The notes beneath the pieces were generated by a model that made no database searches, was not told the origin of the DNA, and saw nothing but the letters and a program-made list of their open reading frames with translations. From Mogibacterium sp. (lineage in GTDB: Bacteria; Bacillota; Clostridia; Peptostreptococcales; Anaerovoracaceae), in NCBI GenBank assembly GCA_017512145.1, contig JAFWHB010000017.1, forward strand, positions 1-37,013: a stretch of 37,013 bases of DNA. The letters run 5' to 3'. This document shows, one piece after another, positions 17,718-26,318 of this stretch. Numbering within the stretch: position 1 is the stretch's first letter; every line of letters begins with the position of its first letter. Position numbers and translations under genes: made by a program.

Positions 17718-18977
17718 TCAGGCATTCTTCCTGAGTATACTATAATAAAAACCTACCAAGTTATTATATGGCAAAATGTTATGCATTTCAACAACACTGA
17801 CCAAACTGGATTCTTCAAGCAGTTTATTTATAACGCCTTCGTTCTCCATCCGGTTCAGTGTGCATGTCGAATATTCTATCAAAGCGCCAGGTTTGGCATA
17901 CCTGACTGCATTCTTAAGTATCTCAAGCTGCAGAGCTGAAAGCTCTTTATATTCTGAGACATCTGACCTGAGCTTGATCTCCGGCTTGGATGAAATGACT
18001 CCAAGTCCCGAGCAAGGCACATCGCAAAGTACATAATCAAAGCTCTCATCAAGAGCCGGATCATGGCAGCTTCCGTCCATCAGTCTGGTCTCGACTATAT
18101 CTGCTCCAAGTCTTCTGCAGGCTGCCTCTATAAGGCCAAGTCTGTGCTCGTGGATATCGCAGGCAACTATGCTCCCCTTGTTATCCATCATTTCCGCCAT
18201 CATCGTAGTCTTGCCGCCCGGAGCTGCACACATGTCAAGCACACGGCTTCCCGGCTGCGGGCAAAGCGCCTCGATCGCTGCTATAGATGAAAGGCTCTGC
18301 ACTGTAAAGAGTCCATCCCTGTACATCTTAGTCCCGAGAACATTGCTTCCCTCTGCTATGAGAGCTCTAGGCGAAACATCTGTTGTACTGCAGCTGATGC
18401 CTGCCTCTCCGAGCATAGCAGCCAGAGAGGATGCATCAGTCCTGAGAAAATTAGTTCTCAGTACAAGAGGTGCCGGTTCGCTGAGGCCCCTGAGAATAGC
18501 TTCGGTCTCTTCTCCATACTGTGACTCAAGGAGCTCCACTATGCCATCTGGGAATGAATACCTGGTTGCTAGATCCAGCTCCTGAGACTCAAGCTCATCT
18601 CTACGTCTTATGTAAGATCTAAGTACAGCATTGACGAATTTGTCAGTACCCTTTGCTACCTTTCGAGAGAGGCTCACAGCCTCATTCACGGCAGCATGCT
18701 CAGGAACTGAGTCCATCGAGCGGAGTGCATAAAGTCCCATTCTCAGAACGATAAGTGTGCGGTTCCTGATGCCTTTAAGTCCATCGGTTGCGAGAGTCCC
18801 TATGATATGATCAAGCCTGATCGTATCTCTTATGGTTCCCTTAACCATGACGCGAACAAAGCTATCCCGGCATCCTTTGTGATGCGAGATAGCTTCGTTG
18901 ATTGCTATGTTTGAGTATGCTTCGTCTATATAGACATTCTTTAAAGCTTCAAATGAAGTGATCCAGTCTATATTCAA
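17718..18977 (-). CDS. rsmB: 16S rRNA (cytosine-967-C5)-methyltransferase
   Basis: m5C methyltransferase of 419 residues. An N-terminal NusB-like RNA-binding domain (about 1-140) precedes the SAM domain with VLDMCAAPGGKTT, the catalytic motif DVPCSGLG, and the second cysteine motif YSTCTLNRMENE. It follows the metallopeptidase gene by 24 bases in the priA operon. Confidence 0.95.
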   Translation of the reverse strand: MNIDWITSFEALKNVYIDEAYSNIAINEAISHHKGCRDSFVRVMVKGTIRDTIRLDHIIGTLATDGLKGIRNRTLIVLRMGLYALRSMDSVPEHAAVNEAVSLSRKVAKGTDKFVNAVLRSYIRRRDELESQELDLATRYSFPDGIVELLESQYGEETEAILRGLSEPAPLVLRTNFLRTDASSLAAMLGEAGISCSTTDVSPRALIAEGSNVLGTKMYRDGLFTVQSLSSIAAIEALCPQPGSRVLDMCAAPGGKTTMMAEMMDNKGSIVACDIHEHRLGLIEAACRRLGADIVETRLMDGSCHDPALDESFDYVLCDVPCSGLGVISSKPEIKLRSDVSEYKELSALQLEILKNAVRYAKPGALIEYSTCTLNRMENEGVINKLLEESSLVSVVEMHNILPYNNLVGFYYSILRKNA

Positions 18978-19001
18978 ATCGCTTGGCTCCTTAGTGTTAT
19001 C

Positions 19002-19706
19002 TTAGTCTCTGCGGCCTGCTATGACCAGAACTCTCAGAAGGCTGGCAACCGCTGTTGCAAGAGCAGCAACATAAGTCATTGCAGCTGCACGCAGAACGGT
19101 TCTCGATCCGATGTAATCTTCTTCATTGCAAAGATTGAGGACTCTCATCTGCTCGAGTGCTCTGTTCGAAGCGTTGAATTCCACCGGAAGTGTTACCAGA
19201 TGGAACAGTATGACGAACAGGAAGCATCCTACGCCGATCAGGAAGAGCAGGCTTCCGTATGATGAAGTAGCTGAGAGAATCAGTCCGAAGAAGATCAGCG
19301 GCCATGAAGCCATCTGTGTCAGGTTGACTACAGGCACGATGCCGTTCCTGAATGCAAGAGGCAGATAATGCTGAGCATCCTGAATAGCGTGGCCTACCTC
19401 GTGGCATGCTATGCATACAGACGCGATCGAATCGGATCCATATACCTCTCTTGAAAGATTAAGACTCTTGGTCTTAGGATCGTAGAAGTTAGTCAGTGAA
19501 TTGCCGCCGTTCAGAACGTTGATAGCTACTCCGGAAAGCCCGTTGGCATCCATCATGATCCTGGCTGCCTGAGCTCCTGTGACCCTGCGGCTGTTCTCGA
19601 TCCTTGAATATGTTCTGTAGGCATTGGTGATCCTTGCCTGGCAAATGAAAGTGAATATCATCGCAGGCAGCAGAACGATCCATGAAGTATCATAGTAGTA
19701 ATACAT
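19002..19706 (-). CDS. Membrane zinc metallopeptidase, YugP type
   Basis: A 234-residue membrane protein. An N-terminal segment (8-23) is hydrophobic, the zinc motif HEVGH is at 102-106, and E176 in PVEFNAS is the likely third ligand. Two further hydrophobic segments (about 132-172) and a C-terminal one (about 207-230) follow. This matches the YugP/neutral zinc metallopeptidase family, whose substrate is not established as far as I know. It sits between fmt and rsmB; this placement is common in Clostridia. It begins two bases after the fmt stop, suggesting co-translation. Confidence 0.88.
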   Translation of the reverse strand: MYYYYDTSWIVLLPAMIFTFICQARITNAYRTYSRIENSRRVTGAQAARIMMDANGLSGVAINVLNGGNSLTNFYDPKTKSLNLSREVYGSDSIASVCIACHEVGHAIQDAQHYLPLAFRNGIVPVVNLTQMASWPLIFFGLILSATSSYGSLLFLIGVGCFLFVILFHLVTLPVEFNASNRALEQMRVLNLCNEEDYIGSRTVLRAAAMTYVAALATAVASLLRVLVIAGRRD

Positions 19707-19707
19707 C

Positions 19708-20646
19708 TTATACCTCCCCCGCGCAGAATCTGTCGCCTCTTGAGAGCTTGTGTCCTCTCATGAAGTCGCCTGCGCTCATTCTCTTCTTGCCCTGAAGCTG
19801 CTGCTCAAGTACCTTGAGCCTCCCTTCTCCGCAATTGATAATATAATAATTCTTGCCGGTCTCGCTTACCGTTCCCGGCTCACCGTCCGGTGCATCTGAC
19901 AGGACCTCAGCTCTGTAGAATTTGACCTGCTGTCCGTCAAGATAGCTGTAACATGTCGGCCATTCGATATAGGCTCTTATCTTACGTTCGATTTCTGCTG
20001 CGGATTCGGTGAAATCCGTCATTCCGTCAGTCTTGCTTATGATCGGCGCATATGTAGCGAGATTCTCATCCTGCCTTACATACTCCGCTGTTCCGTCAGC
20101 GATATGAGGAATGGTCTCTACGAGAAGCTTAGCCCCTGCCTCTGCAAGTATCTCAGCAACTTCGGTGATATCCTTGCCTCTTATGGAGCATGTGACCTTG
20201 CTGATTATATCTCCGGTATCAAGGCCCTTCTCCATTCTCATGATCGTAACGCCTGATTCATCCAGTCCCCTGAGAATAGCTGCATGCATCGGTGAAGCTC
20301 CTCTGAGATCAGGAAGCAGTGATCCGTGAACATTGATGCAGCCAAATCTAGGAATCTCCAGCACAGAAACCGGCAGGATCTGACCGAATGCAGCAACCAC
20401 GATCATGTCAGGAGCGATCTTTCTGAGCCTTTCGATCAGTTCTTCGTCCTTCCTTAGTCTCAGCGGCTGAGCTATATCGATGCCATGCTCTATAGCAAGC
20501 TGCTTGACAGCTGAAAGGATCATCTTGTTACGGTTACCCTTCCTGTCAGGCTGAGTCACAACAAGGGGTATATCATACCCTGCATCAATAAGTGCCTTAA
20601 GTGAGCAAGCAGCGAATTCAGGAGTTCCCATGAAAACTATTTTCAT
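19708..20646 (-). CDS. fmt: Methionyl-tRNA formyltransferase
   Basis: Formylates initiator Met-tRNA with 10-formyl-THF. It has 312 residues with the start MKIVFMGTPEFAACSL, the catalytic segment INVHGSLLPDLRGASP, and GLDTGDII. The C-terminal OB-like domain includes KLKVLEQQ-like GRLKVLEQQLQGKKRM. Its ATG overlaps the def stop (ATGA, 20643-20646). Deformylase and formyltransferase are adjacent, as usual. Confidence 0.97.
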   Translation of the reverse strand: MKIVFMGTPEFAACSLKALIDAGYDIPLVVTQPDRKGNRNKMILSAVKQLAIEHGIDIAQPLRLRKDEELIERLRKIAPDMIVVAAFGQILPVSVLEIPRFGCINVHGSLLPDLRGASPMHAAILRGLDESGVTIMRMEKGLDTGDIISKVTCSIRGKDITEVAEILAEAGAKLLVETIPHIADGTAEYVRQDENLATYAPIISKTDGMTDFTESAAEIERKIRAYIEWPTCYSYLDGQQVKFYRAEVLSDAPDGEPGTVSETGKNYYIINCGEGRLKVLEQQLQGKKRMSAGDFMRGHKLSRGDRFCAGEV

Positions 20647-21182
20647 TCGGCAACATCCTCCGCGTGTTCAGCTCTGATCTGCTCGAGTCTCTCTGCATAC
20701 TCTTCTGTTGTCATCATTTCCTTGGCAACATCCGTATACAGGATGCCTTCAAGGTGATCATATTCATGGCAGAATACTGTAGCTGCAAATCCTTCGAATT
20801 CATATTCATGCTCGATGCCGTCAAGGTCAGTACCCTTGATCCTGATCTTCTCAGGTCTGTCGACCAGTCCCATATATCCCGGAACGGACAGGCATCCTTC
20901 GCTTGATTCCTGTGTTCCCTCTGTATATGTGATCTCAGGATTGATCATATAATAGATCTTGTTCCTGATAGCTTCGTCATCAGAATCAACGTGCGGCATA
21001 GCAATAAAGAATCTCTTCATGACGCCGACCTGCGGAGCAGCGATTCCTACTCCGTCAGCAGCGATCATGGTCTCTGCCATGTCCTCAGCCAGTTCTCTGA
21101 TCCTTGGTGTGATAGCCTTGATTGGTTTGCATTTCTTGGTGAGGATCTCCTCACCTCTCAGAGTGATATTTCTAAGTGCCAT
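20643..21182 (-). CDS. def: Peptide deformylase
   Basis: Removes the formyl group from nascent proteins. The 179 residues have all three motifs: GVGIAAPQVG (44-53), EGCLSVPGY with the metal ligand C97, and HEYDH with H139, E140 and H143. The start is the ATG at 21182, before which GGAG is visible. It overlaps fmt by four bases and follows priA by 43 bases. Confidence 0.97.
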   Translation of the reverse strand: MALRNITLRGEEILTKKCKPIKAITPRIRELAEDMAETMIAADGVGIAAPQVGVMKRFFIAMPHVDSDDEAIRNKIYYMINPEITYTEGTQESSEGCLSVPGYMGLVDRPEKIRIKGTDLDGIEHEYEFEGFAATVFCHEYDHLEGILYTDVAKEMMTTEEYAERLEQIRAEHAEDVAE

Positions 21183-21225
21183 TTCAACTCCTGTGTAATT
21201 ATTAGTCTTATTTGCTTAATTATAC

Positions 21226-23217
21226 CTAAAAAGTACTATAAGGGTTAACATCTATTTCTATAAAGCAGTCTGATTTGCTATCTATCAGTCTGTCTCTGAA
21301 TTCCATATATTCTCTGATATAACCGGCCCTGCTGCCCTGAGGTGCCTTGATCAGGAACCCTGCTCTGTATTTGCCGTCCGTCTTCCTCTCATCAAGCCGC
21401 GGCCTCAGAACCGAAGATCCCTCCGGCGCATCCCTGAGACTTGTGAGTCTGCTGCGGAAGCCCTCTGCGTATTTCATGGCTTCTTCGGCTGATTCCGATA
21501 TCAGACCGACAGCAATTATATCAGAGTACGGTGGGTAATTCATAATATTTCTGTGAAGTAATTCCGCCTCATAGAAAGAATCATAATCGCCCTCAGCTGC
21601 CTCCCTGATCACATCGCTGTCAGGGTCATATGTCTGTATCAGGACCTTGCTCGATCCGCCGGCTCTTCCTGCTCTTCCCGCTACCTGCGTGATCAGCTGA
21701 TAAGTTCTCTCAGAGGATCTGTAGTCCGGTATATTAAGGCTTACATCGGCATTTATGACGCCTACAAGCCCTACATTCCTGAAGTCCAGACCTTTGGCCA
21801 GTATCTGTGTTCCGACGAGGATATCAGTCCTGCCAGCCTGGAAGTCTTCGATCACTCTGCCTGAATCATCGGCTGAAGTTGCAGTATCAAGGTCAAATCT
21901 CGATACATTTGCATCAGGCCAGAGCATTCTGACGGTCTCCTCGACCTTCTCGGTCCCCGCTCCGACATATTTGATGAATTTGCTGCCGCAGTCCGGGCAG
22001 ACATCCGGGATATCGAATCTCCGTCCGCAGTAGTGACATACCGCCCCGCCCACAGACTTATGATAAGTGAGAGTGATCCCGCAGTCCGGACATGTCATGC
22101 GGTACCCGCAGTCCGGGCAAAGTATCTGAGTGGAGTAGCCTCGTCTGTTGAGGAACAGTATCACCTGCTCCTTCCTTGCAAGTGCATGGTCTATCTCTCC
22201 TGCAAGCCGGTTCGAAAGAACGCTCGTATTGCCTGCGATCAGTTCCTTCCTCATGTCCACTATGTCAAGTTCAGGCATGACACTATCGCCTATCCTGTGA
22301 TCCATACGGATCAGTTCATAGACTCCCGTGTTCGCCCTGTAGTATGAAACTATACTCGGTGTAGCGCTGCCGAGAACCAGCACGGCATTATGAGCCGATG
22401 CCCTCTTATATGCTATATCGATCGTATCATACTTAGGATTGTGATCTGACTTGAAGGTGCTCTCATGTTCTTCGTCTATTATGATAGCGCCTATATTCTC
22501 TGCAGGAGCGAATACCGAAGTCCTTGCGCCGACTATTATACGGGCCTCGCCTCTTCTGATCCTGAGCCACTCCCTGAGTCTTGCAGATGTAGAGAGCCTG
22601 CTGTGGAGCGTAGCGACTGAATCTTCGCCGAATCTTGCGGCGAATCTCCTGCGGACCTGCTCTGAGAGAGCGATCTCAGGAAGGAGAACTATGACAGTCC
22701 TGTTCATGGCAAGAGCCTGCTCTGCAGCTCTCATATAGACCTCAGTCTTACCGCTGTTAGTGACACCTTTGATAAGAAAAGCCTTGAATTCTGAGGCCTT
22801 CACTGCGCCGCAGATCTTATCAGCAGCAGATCTCTGTTCAGGGCTTAGCTCGAACATCGGGTCCTGAGGCGCTGATGCATCGATCTTCCTGGTGACCTCT
22901 TTCTTGCCGCCGACAGTGAACATCTTGACAGCATCGATATATTTGGTGCCGTATCTCTTCCTCATCCAGACTGCTGTCCTGATCATCTCCTCGCTGAGTG
23001 ATCTCTCAGGAATACAATCTGCAATGTCCTTGATGCGTGATTCGCTGATTCTTGGCTCGACGCCTGTTCTTATGCAGTATGCGTCAACGGGTTTCTTTCT
23101 TGTGGCAAAAGGCACAGTAAGTCTGGCGCCCACAGTGACCTCATCAGGTGCTCTGTAGGTGTAGAATGTGTCAGTATTATTGCTCTTGTTGTCGATAACT
23201 ACATCGATATACTGCAT
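21226..23217 (-). CDS. priA: Primosomal replication restart helicase PriA
   Basis: Superfamily-2 helicase that reloads the replisome at stalled forks. I place the start at 23217 (MQYIDVVID) because GAGAGG lies before it; the longer frame to 23250 adds 11 residues without a family counterpart. This gives 663 residues. The N-terminal DNA-binding domain is followed by Walker A GVTNSGKT, DEEH, the eight-cysteine zinc region starting CPDCGYRMTCPDCG, and RSSERTYQLITQVAGRAGR-type motif V/VI. First of the priA-def-fmt set. Confidence 0.95.
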   Translation of the reverse strand: MQYIDVVIDNKSNNTDTFYTYRAPDEVTVGARLTVPFATRKKPVDAYCIRTGVEPRISESRIKDIADCIPERSLSEEMIRTAVWMRKRYGTKYIDAVKMFTVGGKKEVTRKIDASAPQDPMFELSPEQRSAADKICGAVKASEFKAFLIKGVTNSGKTEVYMRAAEQALAMNRTVIVLLPEIALSEQVRRRFAARFGEDSVATLHSRLSTSARLREWLRIRRGEARIIVGARTSVFAPAENIGAIIIDEEHESTFKSDHNPKYDTIDIAYKRASAHNAVLVLGSATPSIVSYYRANTGVYELIRMDHRIGDSVMPELDIVDMRKELIAGNTSVLSNRLAGEIDHALARKEQVILFLNRRGYSTQILCPDCGYRMTCPDCGITLTYHKSVGGAVCHYCGRRFDIPDVCPDCGSKFIKYVGAGTEKVEETVRMLWPDANVSRFDLDTATSADDSGRVIEDFQAGRTDILVGTQILAKGLDFRNVGLVGVINADVSLNIPDYRSSERTYQLITQVAGRAGRAGGSSKVLIQTYDPDSDVIREAAEGDYDSFYEAELLHRNIMNYPPYSDIIAVGLISESAEEAMKYAEGFRSRLTSLRDAPEGSSVLRPRLDERKTDGKYRAGFLIKAPQGSRAGYIREYMEFRDRLIDSKSDCFIEIDVNPYSTF

Positions 23218-23238
23218 AAAGCCTCTCAAGTCACGAAT

Positions 23239-23262
23239 GCTGCTGATCATCTGAACAGCAGC
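23239..23262 (-). other. Hairpin between asnA and priA
   Basis: GCTGCTG (23239-23245) and CAGCAGC (23256-23262) form a 7-bp stem with a ten-base loop. There is no T-run after it on either strand, so it may be an RNA-processing or attenuation hairpin rather than a terminator. Confidence 0.4.
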
Positions 23263-23284
23263 ATCGGAGTTAACGATAATTCAG

Positions 23285-24295
23285 TTACAGTAAGAATATG
23301 TTATTGTTAGCACATTCTTCCAGCATTTCCTCAGGCCAGACGGAAACCTGCACTTCTCCTATGTGCGCCTTCCTCAGGAAGTACATGCACAGTCTGCTCT
23401 GGCCGATACCTCCTCCGATAGTAAGAGGAAGTGTTCCGTTGATAACGCCCTGATGGAATGCAAGGTCTTTGCGGTCAAGCTTTCCATCGAGTTCAAGCTG
23501 TCTCAGCATGGATTCTGCATCGACTCTGATTCCCATTGAGCTTATCTCGAAAGCATCCTCAAGTACAGGGTTCCAGAGGATGATGTCTCCGTTGAGTTCC
23601 CAGTCATCATAGTCAGGTGAACGTCCGTCATGAGGCTTGCCTGATGCAAGTGCTCCGCCGATCCTCTTTACGAAGATAGCACCGAATTCCTCTGCTGCGA
23701 ATCTTTCTCTCTCCTTGGATGTGTTCTCAGGATACCAGTTCTCGAGGTCCTGTGAATCTATGAACTTGATTCTCTCAGGCATCTCGACTCTTAATTCAGG
23801 ATACTGGTCGTTCATATATCCGGCAAGCTCCTTGAGACATCTGTAGATTATCCTTACCTGCTGCTCAAGGAATTCGTTGTTGCGCTGATCCCTTGTGATG
23901 ACCTTCTCCCAGTCCCACTGGTCTACATATATTGAATGGATGTTGTCAAGCTCTTCATCCCTTCTGATAGCGTTCATATCAGTATACAGACCTCTTCCCG
24001 GCTCGACATTATATCTGCCAAGAGCGTCCCTCTTCCACTTTGCCAGGGACTGAACTACTTCAACATGACGCTCATCAAGATCCTTGATAGTAAAATCTAC
24101 TCTTCTCTCAAATCCATTAAGATTGTCATTCAGTCCTGTCTCAGGGAATACGAACAGCGGCGCGCTGACTCTTCCGAGATTCAGTGCGTATGCGAGCTCT
24201 CTCTGGAAGTGTGTCTTGATCCTGACGATAGCTCTCTGAGTCTCTGTAGGATCGAGAATAGGTTTGTAGTCCTTTGGAATGAATAACTTGCTCAT
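23285..24295 (-). CDS. asnA: Aspartate-ammonia ligase (asparagine synthetase A)
   Basis: Makes asparagine from aspartate, ammonia and ATP. The 336 residues have the class II aminoacyl-tRNA synthetase-like fold. Motifs visible: PLFVFPETGLNDNLNG, IHSIYVDQWDWEKVI, WNPVLEDAFEISSMGIRVD and the C-terminal GGGIGQSRLCMYFL. Ribosome site AGGAG precedes the ATG. It lies 34 bases after queH. No T-box leader is present, and no promoter of its own is visible, so it is probably transcribed with queH. Confidence 0.96.
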   Translation of the reverse strand: MSKLFIPKDYKPILDPTETQRAIVRIKTHFQRELAYALNLGRVSAPLFVFPETGLNDNLNGFERRVDFTIKDLDERHVEVVQSLAKWKRDALGRYNVEPGRGLYTDMNAIRRDEELDNIHSIYVDQWDWEKVITRDQRNNEFLEQQVRIIYRCLKELAGYMNDQYPELRVEMPERIKFIDSQDLENWYPENTSKERERFAAEEFGAIFVKRIGGALASGKPHDGRSPDYDDWELNGDIILWNPVLEDAFEISSMGIRVDAESMLRQLELDGKLDRKDLAFHQGVINGTLPLTIGGGIGQSRLCMYFLRKAHIGEVQVSVWPEEMLEECANNNIFLL

Positions 24296-24329
24296 ATCTT
24301 ATCTCCTTCTTGTAATAGCTCCGGTCCCT

Positions 24330-24989
24330 CTACTTATGCATAGCAGCTCTTGCAAATTCACATCCGCAGAAGTTCTGCCTGTATAGTCCGTATCGTTTGC
24401 TGAGTTCGACGCTCCGGCCGAATCCGTTCTTCTTCTTGAAATCTATATCCAGGAATCTCGAACTTGTCTCCTGCTCGAGCGACAAACCGAGAGTCTTGAT
24501 CTTATCGTAGTTCTTGTGCGGGCTGACCGACATCGTTGTCGTGAAGTAATCAAGGCCGAGCTCTCCAGCCTTACGTGCAGTCTCCGCAAGTCTCAGTGCA
24601 AAGCACAGATCGCATCTCCTGCCGCCCTCCGGCTCATCCCTGAGAGGCTCGCACTTTGCAAGGTATCTGTCAGGCTCATATTCACCCTCGAGATAGCTGA
24701 CATAGGTAGTATCCTTGCGCTCTTCGTTGAATGCTCTCAGGAACTGAAGCAGAGTGTCTCTCCTCAGATAGTATTCTTCCCTGTCGGTAATATTAGGGTT
24801 ATAATAGTACACGGTTATTGAGTAATCCTCTGCGAGCCTCTCAACGCATGATGTAGAGCACGGACCGCAGCAGGCATGCAGAAGAATCGAAGGCTTGCGC
24901 TGCTCAGGTGTGATTCCGAACATGTCAGCCTCGCCTGTGATGTTGACATTATTATTCGCAATGTGAAGGCTGTTAGCATCTTTCTTCAT
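24330..24989 (-). CDS. queH: Epoxyqueuosine reductase QueH
   Basis: Reduces epoxyqueuosine to queuosine in tRNA, the non-orthologous replacement of QueG. The start at ATG 24989 gives 219 residues; a GTG two codons upstream is also possible. Conserved cysteines are visible: the adjacent pair C40-C41 plus C44 in LLHACCGPC, C126 and C129 in RRCDLC, and C208 and C210 in FCGC. In this family they hold a [4Fe-4S] cluster and a second metal. It complements tgt and queA elsewhere in the window. Confidence 0.93.
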   Translation of the reverse strand: MKKDANSLHIANNNVNITGEADMFGITPEQRKPSILLHACCGPCSTSCVERLAEDYSITVYYYNPNITDREEYYLRRDTLLQFLRAFNEERKDTTYVSYLEGEYEPDRYLAKCEPLRDEPEGGRRCDLCFALRLAETARKAGELGLDYFTTTMSVSPHKNYDKIKTLGLSLEQETSSRFLDIDFKKKNGFGRSVELSKRYGLYRQNFCGCEFARAAMHK

Positions 24990-25025
24990 GATCACCTACT
25001 CAAAAAAACCCAAAAATACTCGAAT

Positions 25026-25034
25026 ATTATACCA
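25026..25034 (-). promoter_or_regulatory. Extended -10 promoter for queH-asnA
   Basis: On the minus strand TGGTATAAT (25034-25026) is a perfect -10 preceded by the TG of an extended -10; no convincing -35 is seen. It is 36 bases upstream of the queH start, in the 66-base gap shared with the divergent radical SAM gene. Confidence 0.5.
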
Positions 25035-25055
25035 CACACGGAGACAACATAGTAT

Positions 25056-25970
25056 ATGCAAGGCGGAATTAGATTTAATTCAATTAGTAATGAACTGATC
25101 AGGCAGTTCGGACGCAAGACTGTCAAACTCAGCATTGAGGCCGGCTTTACCTGCCCCAACAGAGACGGAACATGCGGATATGGCGGATGCGCCTTCTGTT
25201 CGGGCGAGGGCTCGGGAGAACTGGCTTCTGATATAGAGCAAGGCATCAGTGCCTCCATCACAGAGCAGATCGCCAGACTGTCGGAAAAATGGCCTGATGC
25301 AGCCTATATTGCATACTTCCAGTCTCATACCAACACATATGCTCCTGTAGATGTTCTGAGATCCAGATTCTATCAGGCACTCGATGACCCGAGGATCAGC
25401 GGAATAGCTATTGCTACCCGCCCTGACTGTCTCGGAGATGATGTGCTGGATCTTCTTAGTGAAATCAACCGCGATCATTATATGTGGGTCGAGCTAGGAT
25501 TTCAGAGCATGCATGCTGTGACCACCCGCGCTATGGGAATAGGCTATGAGCCTGAGGTATATGATCAGGCGGTCGATGCTCTTCTGTCCCGCAGAATACG
25601 TGTCGTCAGTCATCTCATTCTCGGGCTTCCCGGAGAGACCGAGGAAATGATGCTTGAGTCAGTCCGTCATGTTTGTGAGAAGCCTGTATTCGGCATCAAA
25701 CTTCATCTTATGAATATAGTCAGGACCTCCCGCCTCAGCGAGATGATGCCTGACTATGTGCCATTTGAAAGTATTGAAGAATATGTCGATCTTGTCATAA
25801 GATGCCTTGAGATCATACCTCCCGAAATCACCATCCACAGGCTTACAGGAGATGTCCCGAGAAAGCTTCTCATAGCGCCTGAATGGAGCTATAAGAAGAG
25901 AACGATCCTCAATATGATCAACTCCGAACTGAAAAGACGTGATACATTCCAGGGCGCTAAGTTACAGTAG
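25056..25970 (+). CDS. Radical SAM protein, TIGR01212 family (YtqA/MnmL/YhcC type)
   Basis: Radical SAM enzyme of 304 residues. The [4Fe-4S] ligands are C33, C45 and C48 in the family motif CPNRDG...GGCAFC; C40 is an extra cysteine. Further family motifs: YIAYFQSHTNTY, IATRPDCL, WVELGFQSMH, HLILGLPGE and IHRLTGD. In Bacillus the homologue YtqA (MnmL) is reported to act with YtqB (MnmM) in forming mnm5s2U at the tRNA wobble position. No ytqB-like gene is in the window, so the tRNA role is family-based. The gene is divergent from queH and convergent with the Hpt gene, overlapping it by nine bases. Confidence 0.88.
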   Translation: MQGGIRFNSISNELIRQFGRKTVKLSIEAGFTCPNRDGTCGYGGCAFCSGEGSGELASDIEQGISASITEQIARLSEKWPDAAYIAYFQSHTNTYAPVDVLRSRFYQALDDPRISGIAIATRPDCLGDDVLDLLSEINRDHYMWVELGFQSMHAVTTRAMGIGYEPEVYDQAVDALLSRRIRVVSHLILGLPGETEEMMLESVRHVCEKPVFGIKLHLMNIVRTSRLSEMMPDYVPFESIEEYVDLVIRCLEIIPPEITIHRLTGDVPRKLLIAPEWSYKKRTILNMINSELKRRDTFQGAKLQ

Positions 25971-25985
25971 CGCCCTGTATTTATT
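25950..25985. terminator. Bidirectional terminator containing two stop codons
   Basis: CAGGGCGCTA (25950-25959) and TAGCGCCCTG (25968-25977) are perfectly complementary around an eight-base loop. The plus-strand tail TATTTATT is U-rich. The radical SAM stop (TAG, 25968-25970) and the Hpt gene stop (TAA, minus, 25964-25962) both lie inside it. Confidence 0.7.
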
Positions 25986-26300
25986 CAGCAGTTCTTCTGC
26001 TGCAGCTATCTGATCCGTATAGTCAATATCCTTGCGTGCTCTCAGGTCCTCAGTCATTGCAGCTACAGGTTCATACAAGGATGTGAGCGAGACATTCGCA
26101 AGTATTCCCTTCAGAGCATGCGCTCTCTCAAATCCCTCATCAAGATTGCCTGCAAGAATGGCCTCTTTCATCTTTTCAAATGAATCATCTGAAAGAGCCA
26201 GCTTCACCATTCTGAGATAGAAGTCTTCTTTGCCCATGCATCTAGTGATGCCATCATCTGTATCGGCGCCAAGAGCCTTTAATTCATCAATAGTAAGCAT
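25962..26300 (-). CDS. Hpt (histidine phosphotransfer) domain protein (112 aa)
   Basis: A single Hpt domain: the phospho-accepting H61 is in RAHALKGIL, within the usual four-helix pattern, and nothing else is attached. Hpt proteins pass phosphate between receiver domains of two-component phosphorelays. No histidine kinase or response regulator is in the window, so its partners are elsewhere. It is the last gene of the filament-like locus, 18 bases after the SARP regulator, with ribosome site GGAGG. Its end overlaps the convergent radical SAM gene. Confidence 0.85.
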   Translation of the reverse strand: MLTIDELKALGADTDDGITRCMGKEDFYLRMVKLALSDDSFEKMKEAILAGNLDEGFERAHALKGILANVSLTSLYEPVAAMTEDLRARKDIDYTDQIAAAEELLNKYRALL

Positions 26301-26318
26301 AGTTATCCTCCAATCTGA

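Noticed and set aside
23239..23262. Hairpin upstream of priA as a terminator or T-box remnant
   Set aside because: No T-run follows on either strand and no T-box sequence is present; kept only as an unexplained hairpin.
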